Assembly (NCBI GenBank): GCA_002118135.1
Contig: BDIU01000211.1
Span: 248,001-312,000 of the forward strand
Length of the DNA stretch: 64,000 bases
Direction: 5' to 3'
Origin: Trebouxia sp. TZW2008
Lineage: Eukaryota; Chlorophyta; Trebouxiophyceae; Trebouxiales; Trebouxiaceae
Under the pieces are notes generated by a model that worked only from the letters and a program-made list of their open reading frames with translations, was not told the DNA's origin and did no database searches. Every line of letters begins with the position of its first letter. Position 1 is the stretch's first letter. A program made the translations under genes and the position numbers. This document shows positions 56,295 through 64,000 of this stretch, piece by piece.

Positions 56295-59267
56295 AATTTC
56301 ATGTTCTGGTATAGGTGGCAGGTGGGACTGGCACAAGTCTGGTGTTGAGGCTGGAGTACTTTTGGTGTTGCAGTGAGGACATGTGATGTTTAAATTTTGA
56401 GCTTTAGATACAACACTGTCATTTTTTATGCCATGTTCTGCAGGCTTCAAGTGTGATTAGCTGGGCAGCTGCATTTCTGCCATGCTCGGAATCAAGAATG
56501 TGGATGTGACTCAGCTGTAAGTTTGCACACCAGCCAAATTTATAGCTGAGTCAAATTGGTGGTGAGCAGAGTCAGAACTCACCACGAAGTCAGGTGGGCC
56601 ATCATTCAAGCATTGGGTGCGCACTTTGGAAAAGTAGCCGTCAGCTCCAACTAGCAGCTTTGCACGCACAGGCGCTTGACCATCCACAAAGTGCACAGTG
56701 ACACCTGTGCTATCCTCCTCATAATGGCTCATCTACACAAAAATGCAAAATTGTCTGGTGTTGTGGCATAATATCATCGCTGTCTTCTTGCCATTCGCTC
56801 ATTGAATCACACAAAACAAACCAATAATCAGCTCCAACTAGCAGCTTTGCACATACAGGCGCCTGCCATCTGTGAAAGGCACAGTGACGCCTCTGCTGTC
56901 CTCCTCATAATAGCTCATCTACACAAAAATGCAAAACTGTCTGGTGTTGTGGCATAATATCATCGCTGTCTTCTTCCCATTCGCTCATTGAATCAAACAA
57001 AACAAACCAAAAATCAGCTCCAACTAGCAGCTTTGCACATACAGGCGCCTGTCCATCTGTAAAAGGCACAGTGACGCATCTGCTGTCCACCTCATAGTGG
57101 CTCATCTGCACAGAGAATGCAAGGTAGGAGGAAACTGCATATCCAAGCACAGCACCTTGGTTGTGCTCCTGTGACTACGTGAAGCACAACAGTGAAATTG
57201 GAACATTTTCACATGTATGGAAGGAGGTATCATCTTTGAAGTGGAATCAGAACTCAGCATCTTTGCATATGCAGGCGCTCGACAATCTGTGAAGTGTACA
57301 GTAACGCCTTTGCTGTCCTCTTTGTAATGACTCATCTAACAAAACAGCACAAACGGATATACGTCACCGCAATCAAAGTCTGGTTTGACAGATTATCAGC
57401 ATCTTTGCACGCACAGGGAGCTTGGCTAGAGTTTGTGACTGGCCATGATGTAGTGCAAAAAACCACAACTATGACTCACCTGTCTGCCAAATTGGACTGT
57501 GTCTTGAGGCAAGTGGCAATGCAAGATGGCATGAAAGATGGATTGCCTACCAGCTGGGCAAAAAATCATGACTGGCCATGAAATCGCGCAAGAGCTTTTG
57601 GCTGCAACCCCGTGTCTGCCAAATTGGGCTGTGTCTTGAGGCAAGTGCTGACGGAGCAGGTGCCAATTTCTATGCCAGCCAGCTTGGCCAAATCAATCAC
57701 TGGCCATGTTGTAGTGCAGAAAAGCTCAACTGTGACCCACCTGTCTGCCAAACTGGACTGTATCTTAAGGCATATGGCAATGCGAGATGGCTTGAAAGAT
57801 GGGTTGCCTGCCAGCTTGGCAGAACCTCAATGACTGGCCGTGATTGAGAGCCATTTCTTTGGATGTAACTTACCTGTCTACCAAATTGGACTGTGTCTTC
57901 AGGCAAATACTCATGGAGCAGGTGCCGGATTTCATGCCATCCAAGCACAACAGCACGTTTCCCATACTTCTTCTCCAAGGCGTTGATTTCAGGCTGTCCG
58001 CCTGCAGGGTATGATGCCACCAACGTCCCATCCTCGTCAATTATTTCAGCCCCTCTGCTTGTGATTCCTTTCTCTTTGCACCTGCAGTTGTACTGACACA
58101 TTGAGGACTCAGGACTGCTGAGGGGAAAGGTAGTTCCTTGCTATTTGCCTGCATGATACGATGCAAACAATACCCCGTCCTTGTCGATTGGCTCTACTCC
58201 TCTGCTTGTGGATCCTTCCTCTCTGCACCTGCACTGTACTGACATATAGAGATCAAGGTATCAGCACTATTTGGGGGCGAGATGATCTCTTGCTGCTTGC
58301 CTGGAGGGTACGATGCAACCAGCGTGCCATCCTCGACAATCAAGTTTACCCCTGTAAGGACTCCTTTCTCCCTGCAGTGCACTGAAACGTTCAGGTATCA
58401 GGACTGTTGATGGGCTTGAAGAGTTTGATATCTTTTTCAATTCTTTGTATGCAATCAACAACGTGTACAATCCTGATAAATCATTTTTGTCTCTTTTTGG
58501 AAAAACGGAAAAGAAAAAAGTGCAGCCGGGATGCGGTTTTCACAAATGACTCTGAGCCTCTGCTTGCGACTCTGTTCTCCCTGCACCTGCAGTGCACTGA
58601 CATGTTGAGATACAGGGGCTGTCAAAAGACAGGTTGTTCCTTGCTTGCTCACAGTCAACTCTGCGACTAGACCTGCCTAGCACTGATGCAAAAGCGACAA
58701 CATAGATGAGCACATTGGGCTCATGCTTCAGATATAGTCCTATGATGTAGGGGCTGGAAGACTCTAGCAGTGGCTGCAGAGAGCACAGCATTTTGGAGTG
58801 GGAAAAGCTTCAGCTTGACTTTCCTGACTGCAAATGTTTCGGTCTGCCTCTTGCCGCAACTCAGCTCGCTCAGAAAAGAACATTGGGCTTTATTCTGACT
58901 AGCAGTATGTGGCGATCTCGTTCAAGTGCATTGCGAAATACCTTTCGAGAAGTTCGGGGTCGATGGCCTCCATGGCATGCTGAACGTTCGCGTGCATCAA
59001 CACGCCTGAACCTTGCAGCTTGTAGCGGCGAAGACTTTCAAAGACCTGCAGACGCCATTGCAGACTCGCCATGTCGTCTTGGCGTCCTCGCGCTGGCTGT
59101 AGCGGGCACTGCAAGTATGCGCGAGCAGCTTGCTGTTGCTGGCATACCTGAACCTTGACCTGTCCCTTGAACGCCGATTGCACTGCAGCGGCAACTGCGA
59201 GGCCACCAGGGCCACCTCCGATGACTGCGACGTCAGTGCCACACGGAGTTTGCTCCTCGATCGCCAT
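52100..59267 (-). CDS. FAD-dependent monooxygenase (UbiH/zeaxanthin-epoxidase-like), 10 exons
   Basis: Predicted 653 residues. Exons: 59267-59148, 59045-58942, 58081-57874, 56732-56583, 56083-56022, 54998-54776, 54554-53801, 53036-52949, 52511-52370, 52210-52100; every phase matches. Motifs of class A flavin monooxygenases in order: VAVIGGGPGGLAVAAA (dinucleotide binding, residues 14-29), RHLLHEYLPEDTVQFG, SHYEEDSTGVTVHF with LLVGADGYFSKVR (DG motif), SVMWRARIAW, GRVTLLGDAAHATIPNGQG (GD motif, FAD ribose/pyrophosphate) and LAVEDAVVLAWHL then RRYEKERPLR. The reaction is an NAD(P)H- and O2-dependent hydroxylation or epoxidation; the substrate is unknown. No clear transit peptide. Between the central part and the GD motif sits an unusual ~194-residue polar insert. 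Almost every intron carries decayed exon-edge copies. Confidence 0.86.
52640..53170 (-). repeat. acceptor-edge copies of FAD exons 8 and 9
   Basis: A copy of the exon 9 start (plus-strand GCATGCACCACCTTCACACG, then CGGCCGCTCCTTGTCATA, CTGCAG) lies near 52658-52711, upstream of the real exon 9 at 52511. A copy of the exon 8 start (CAAGCACAGGCCCTGACCTA) lies near 53110-53175. Confidence 0.85.
55080..55660 (-). repeat. acceptor-edge copies of FAD exon 6
   Basis: Upstream of exon 6 (54998-54776) are four decayed copies of its first 60-80 bases, near 55175-55100, 55335-55245, 55460-55380 and 55635-55560. All contain the block encoding PWPLDNNKRFGML or a close variant, and most follow a GCATGCAG-like acceptor. 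Some carry a TGTTCTTGAGGT or CAGGGTCTG block that also matches the exon interior. Confidence 0.88.
56155..57335 (-). repeat. acceptor-edge copies of FAD exons 4 and 5
   Basis: Exon 4 (real start 56732) has three decayed upstream copies near 56920-56840, 57105-57015 and 57335-57255, each encoding MSHY-DS--VTV-F and then a KLLVGAD-like block. One copy of the exon 5 start (CATCACGCTCCCCTG) lies near 56160-56185. Confidence 0.88.
56229..56290. repeat. CAA/CAG-rich trinucleotide run
   Basis: ACAACAGCAACAGCAACAAT followed by about ten CAG units, in an intron of the FAD gene. Confidence 0.9.
57465..58610 (-). repeat. two-sided exon 3 edge array in the FAD gene
   Basis: Around the real exon 3 (58081-57874): three acceptor-edge copies upstream, near 58236-58140, 58376-58265 and 58596-58500, with cores GTGCAGAGAGGAAGGATCC and GGATGGCACGCTGGTTGCAT. 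Three donor-edge copies lie downstream, near 57765-57735, 57640-57610 and 57515-57475, with the core AGACACAGTCCAATTTGG and GACAG followed by GTGGGT or GTGAGT. Confidence 0.88.
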
Positions 59268-59869
59268 CTCTGGTCGTTAGCGCACCCCAGTGTCTCTGAT
59301 CGACCAACGCAGCTGCGACCCCAGTGACGAGTGCTGACTACACTGCGTGCAAGAAAGCGCAGCAGAAACGGTCTGTGATGCAAAGTAGCGAAAAGCCTCT
59401 TGGACAAAACGCGACAGGATGGGGTTGCAGCGGGTTGTACGTAAGTGGGAGTGCTTTGATGTCAACAACTTCGTCTGTAACATTGTTACAGTAACAATGC
59501 ATCGTTACATATCATATGACCCACACCCTTCTTCTTGTTCTCAACCATCATTTGACAACTTCACTTTGTAGAACCGATCATGGCTAGGAGAGGAAAGCGT
59601 GAGGTAGACACAAATAGCTGCCTCTGCATCATGTGCCTGTCATGCATGCATGCATGCATATACTGTAGGGATGTAGTGTGAGGTTTCTCAACTTGCTGGT
59701 GTTGCGTGAGGTCACGTCTTGAGCTCACCATCAACCTGCAGCTGCATGCTGCAGAAGAAGAAGATGAGAGTGTTCCTGCAAGCTTAGACAACAAAGTGTT
59801 CAAGAACAATGCCCCATGCGCCGGATACTGCTGCCTGACGCTAACATTGCGTTCTGATCAGCTGCATGT
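59268..59869. promoter_or_regulatory. divergent intergenic region, FAD gene / histone H4
   Basis: About 600 bases between two divergent starts. Contains a CATG run (about 59641-59658). The H4 5' side shows no paired histone gene. Confidence 0.45.
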
Positions 59870-60292
59870 ATGTCTGGACGTGGCAAGGGAGGCAAAGGTC
59901 TCGGAAAGGGTGGAGCCAAGCGGCACAGGAAAGTACTTCGTGACAACATCCAAGGCATAACAAAGCCTGCCATCCGTCGGTTGGCTCGTCGTGGAGGTGT
60001 CAAGCGTATTTCTGGTCTGATCTACGAGGAGACACGAGGGGTGTTGAAGGTAAGTCACCATTGCAGTCGTAATATGCAGATCACACTTGCAGCAAGTGTA
60101 CTTGTGAAAATGGCAGCAGCAGAGCTTGACTTCGCTGAAGACCACGCCTGCTGTACACAGGTGTTCCTCGAAAATGTAATCAGGGATGCAGTTACCTACA
60201 CCGAGCATGCACGCCGCAAGACTGTGACTGCTTTTGATGTTGTGTATGCTTTGAAGAGACAGGGCCGTACCCTTTACGGCTTTGGAGGCTGA
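59870..60292 (+). CDS. histone H4, with one intron
   Basis: Exons 59870-60049 and 60161-60292 give the full 103-residue H4, starting [20 protein letters not shown] and ending RTLYGFGG, apparently identical or nearly so to plant H4. It forms the nucleosome core with H3. Unlike typical S-phase histone genes, it has an intron after Lys-60 (GVLK), and no neighbouring H3 gene or canonical 3' stem-loop (GGC-CTTTT-AG-GCC type) is seen. This suggests a polyadenylated, constitutively expressed copy. The 111-base intron is a multiple of three with no in-frame stop. Confidence 0.97.
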
Positions 60293-60832
60293 TTGCTGCT
60301 GTAAGTATGCACCGCAAAGGTCTTATCTTAAGATCACCACCAGATGGGGCCGCTCCAAGGCTTGATAGCAAAGTCAAAGCACTTCTTAATCAAAATACAG
60401 ACATGCATGTAAATTGCTTATATAGCTGCAAGCAGTGGATTGTGCAGTCTACAAGAATTCCTGAAGCTTTGTGCAGATTTAGTATCAGGGCTCTATGAGA
60501 CAAACCCTGTCTTGCCAACTTCAGTACTTTTTCTCCTTGCTGTAGTCATCATGTTCTTCTCTTCTAATGTTGTACAATGAGATGAAGATTCTTCTGAAGC
60601 AAAGCATTGCATTTGTTGAGTGCTCCCTTATATCACACCAAAGTGTCGGCACAGGCAAAGATGAGAAACTGAACTGAGCGTCATCAGTCACAACCTTTGA
60701 ATTGAAGGCAAAACAGTTGACACAAGGCAATTCAGTAGGATTCAGTGCTGGCATGCATCAGAGGACACAGACAGAATGCGAGTCATGGCATGGGCTCACA
60801 GCAGCTGCTGCACATCTAATCACTGCCTTGCG
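60293..60832. other. convergent 3' flanks
   Basis: Between histone H4 (+) and the QWRF-type gene (-). A TGTAA motif lies just after the H4 stop (60300) and again near 60407. No gene is seen. Confidence 0.45.
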
Positions 60833-63800
60833 TTACAGCTGCTGCATGTTGCTCATTTGAACAAGTTGAGCTGCAAGGCTCTGAACGTGCAGCAATTCAT
60901 GCGAGTAGCGCTCCAGCAAAGTGCTATTCAGCTTCAGGCGATGCTTCAACTCCTGTGAGGTGTCTGTCAGCTCGGTGGTAAGCCTTGCAGTGGCGCCAAT
61001 ATTGCCTGAGCTGATGGCTAATGCTGCCTGTTCTGACTCATTATCCTGCAGAACCATGCTGCAACTCAAGAACAGCAACATGGTGCCAAAGTATGTCTTT
61101 CAATGGCACTCATGATGATACAATCTGTAGTGCGGTCCTGACCTGCCAAATGACTTTCCTTCAGCACAATGAACATGCAGGAGAGTCTGCAGACGTGGAC
61201 TGATTGCAGGCTTAGCATGCATCAAAGATATAATCAGAAGCAGCACATTGTCAAGGGCTGCGGATTGCTGAAGAGTTTGCTGTAGACTTGATGGCTACAC
61301 CCAGCTTGCAGTTCTTTTGCATATCATGGTCTTCAATACGGTGGAGTGCAAGTTGCGCACCGAAAAGCCAGCAGCATGCTAGGCACAAGGCAAAGGCGCC
61401 AACACACCTGTGAAGCAGCCGCAGTATGGGCATGACCCATAAGGCTGCCCACATGCTGCTCAGACCTTCTGAGGGCGCCCCTGAGCTTCGTGAGTTCCTC
61501 AGCTACAGCGCTTGCTGCCTCATCCTGCAGAGAAGACAATGTGTGTCAGGAAAAAGAAAGCAATGCAGTCACTGTCAGCATGCTGTATGCTGCAAACAAT
61601 TGTTGTCACCCTCTATGTGCTGATACAGCACCTATTGCAGCAAGCTCATGTAGCTCACGGCTTGCTGTGAGGCTTGAGGTACAGTCTGCTGAAGCGGACG
61701 GCTGCACTGCGTGACAAGAACAATGCTGACAGATGAAGTATGCAACTCATGGAGGCAAACACTGCAACAGCCTACATTGCAACATCCGATTATCGCTGAA
61801 CGTCAAGCATTGAGAATCTGCTGGCGCATGCACTGCTACACAGTAATAGCATGCAACATTGCTGTCGGGAAGCAGAAGAAGCTGGACAGCTGCAAGAGAT
61901 GCTTTGCAGAACAAAGACATTTACACTCCAGTTCAAAGTGCAAGTGCATTGCTTTAGCCAATCAACATAAACAAAAAATACGAGTCACACCTGACTGCAG
62001 GTGTCCCCCACGAATGCTCCATTCACCATTGGCACATACTGCAAGGCGTTGCTCAGCGCTGACTCAAGCGCTGCTGTGCTGCTCTGTTGAGAAGCCTGCA
62101 GACAGCACATCCATGGTTTGACAACAGTATGCTACACGGTATCAGTGCTATCTGATTGCTGCGTTTGCTTGCTGGAGACATGTTTTATGTCAGGGTCTGC
62201 AGAAAAGCACGCAGGTTGATTCACAGCTGGTAGCCACTACATGTGTGGGGACCTGAGCCTTTCTTGCCAGGCTGGCCTTGTTGAGAATCGCCATGAGGAT
62301 GTCTTGTATACGACAAACACCATTAGCACTTGTGTTGTCTCTGCTTCTGGTGCCCGTAACAGCAAAATGTGGTTGAACATGCAGATTACTACCTGCATGC
62401 TCTGCCACTGCTGCAGACGGGGCATCTGCCCAGCAAGGGCGGCTTCAACTCGGCGCTGGCGCTCAGCAGCTTGCAGCTCACACTCACGCTGCTTCACCTC
62501 ATTGTGCATTTGAGCAACGTGCAAGGAAACGTTTGCCAGCCCCTGCTCTGCCTGCATGCAGCAACATTCTGCAATGTTGTGACTGTGGTGGCCAGGTAGT
62601 AACAGCATGCCAGCATCAATATGTCCTCACAAGCAGCACATGCTGAAAAACTTTGCAATTACACAGATCAGGTCAGAGGTTGCAAGTGAGCAATGCACAG
62701 TCCCTCAAAGCAATTGCCTGAATGCAGGGTCAAGCGTACTAACGGCTACAGCAACGGCACCATCAGTGGGCTGAAGAATTGACTAAGCTACTCAGCTACT
62801 AAAGTCATTCATCCCTGCTTGCCAGGCTTGATGTGAAAGTTTTGCCTTCTGGAAATACCGATATGATGACAGAAACAATATGTTACACATTGCTGCACAC
62901 GTGCCAATTGTATGGGCGCCAAAGTTCTGTCTTGTCAAGGTGGCGGTCTACATGCTTAGGTGACTGCAATACCTTAGGCTTAGCAGCACGCATAGCATCC
63001 TCCAGCTTCTGGTTTAAGCACTGCCACTGCAAGTGCCGCCATCGCTCACACTGCAGCTGAAGATTCAGCTCCTGCAAGCATTTAAAATGTCACAAACAAC
63101 CCATCCACACACATGTTGCTTGACATCACACACTTTGCACTTTCCTCAGATAAAGACAAAGCAGGCTTTGCGCTACATGTGCAATCAGCATTTGCTGCAA
63201 TGCAGTGTGCATGCGTTGCAGTCATGCAGCATTCTTTGTGCAATTCAGAGTATAATTCAGCATCATAAGCTATCAGATGCTCATAGAGCATGGGTTTAAT
63301 GAGTTGTTATGCAGGCATGTGGTGTCACACTATACTTTGCAGTATGGGCTTCTTGATGTCACTATGTTACAGACAAACTTGATCGCGCAAGTCAAGAGTC
63401 ACACAGTGAAGCATGCTGCAACCCAAGACTGGGCAGGCTTCACGACTGTACCTATAAGGTGGGCATTGACACTTGCAGAGTGGGCATGCGTGCAGTGCAT
63501 AACTGCTTGTCATGCAATTGATGATTTGCATTGGTATGCTATATCAAAAATTGGCATCTGCTCAAGTGTATGAGGCTGTTGAACAGAAGCAGGGTACCTC
63601 CTGCGTCGGTCCCTTGCTTTTAATCTGCTTACTTCCTCTGCCCAAGCCAGACTTGGTTTTTGCCTTTGCAGGCCTAGTGGGTATGTCCTGCCCAGCATTG
63701 GCTTGCTGTGCATTTGTAGCTTGGTTTTGTGACACGGTCGATCTTTGTGGACAGTCTGAACTGCCTATTCCAAGGGGTTTGGCAGAGCTGCTAGCGCCTT

Positions 63801-64000
63801 TCTGATGCTCAGACGCAGCAGTCCTGTGAGCAGTGCTGTTGTCCCAAGGCATTGCTGCAGCACTTGAGGAAGCAGCAGGCCTATGAGAACTGCTGCTGCT
63901 GTCCTTGTCCCTCACTGCAGCACTAGATGAGACAGAAGGCCTGTGAGCAGTGCTGTTGTCCCAGGGCGTTGCTGCAGCACTGAATGAAGCACTAGTTCTG
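60833..64000 (-). CDS. QWRF/AUG8 (HAUS8)-type microtubule protein, 3' part, 5' end outside window
   Basis: Exons seen: >64000-63598, 63071-62973, 62551-62393, 62095-61991, 61701-61627, 61524-61408, 61045-60833, all phase 0. The first visible exon is a Ser/Ala-rich disordered basic region with an imperfect internal repeat (TPWDNSTAHRP / MPWDNSTAHRT). Then comes the conserved block: ERWRHLQWQCLNQKLEDAM, where plants have LLQWRF-NAR-EA; LANVSLHVAQMHNEVKQREC, with GQMPRLQQWQSMQ matching the plant EQMPYLEEWSLLE; and TAALESALSNALQYVPMVNG. Coiled-coil-like helices end the protein. QWRF proteins (AUG8, EDE1, SCO3) bind microtubules and the augmin complex to nucleate spindle and phragmoplast microtubules. 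The assignment comes from the order of several motifs; the QWRF signature itself is changed to QWQC. Confidence 0.75.

Noticed and set aside
58793..59158. A 121-codon plus-strand frame opposite the FAD gene start
   Set aside because: It is antisense to FAD exons 1-2, which have clear dinucleotide-binding motifs on the minus strand.

Overview
The window is nuclear DNA from a photosynthetic eukaryote of the green lineage, most likely a green alga. The evidence is spliced genes with short introns (nearly every 3' splice site is TGCAG or CAG), plant-type families (AP2/ERF factor, QWRF/AUG8-type protein, plastid DUF2358 proteins, DnaJ-type zinc-finger proteins), a cilium-associated CFAP97-type gene, and an interstitial TTTAGGG-type telomere repeat. 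I cannot name the genus.

I rebuilt the gene models by hand, requiring a good splice site and a matching reading phase at every junction. Left to right: DUF2358 gene A (-, 777-1969); AP2/ERF factor of 11 exons (+, 3006-13404); intronless F-box/leucine-rich gene (-, 14425-15891); FAS1-like secreted protein (+, 17766-21333, start uncertain); DUF2358 gene B (+, 21886-23451); small two-exon gene (-, 23787-24163); DnaJ-type zinc-finger protein 1 (-, 25141-26916); MAPEG-family protein (-, 27848-29327); TMEM41/VTT-domain protein (+, 29772-33367); MT-A70-like protein (-, 33733-37856); ankyrin protein (+, 37943-39301); small hydrophilic protein (-, 40230-40594); 5-formyltetrahydrofolate cyclo-ligase (+, 41082-44688); DnaJ-type zinc-finger protein 2 (-, 45225-46946); organellar ribosomal protein uL14 (+, 47142-47495) followed 31 bases later by a 57-codon membrane ORF (47527-47700); CFAP97-type protein (-, 48095-50401); FAD monooxygenase with a large disordered insert (-, 52100-59267); intron-containing histone H4 (+, 59870-60292); and the 3' part of a QWRF/AUG8-type microtubule protein (-, 60833 to beyond 64000).

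The genes are mostly unrelated housekeeping and regulatory functions, as expected for a eukaryotic chromosome; there is no operon. Three places may still be linked in expression: the 86-bp divergent gap between the MT-A70-like and ankyrin genes, the 195-bp divergent gap between zinc-finger protein 2 and uL14, and the tight uL14/small ORF pair.

The most striking signal is not a gene. In at least nine genes the introns contain arrays of decayed tandem copies of the adjoining exon edge together with its splice site. Acceptor-edge copies lie upstream of the real exon and donor-edge copies lie downstream. One donor has seeded a minisatellite. Much of the intron sequence in this window appears to have grown this way.
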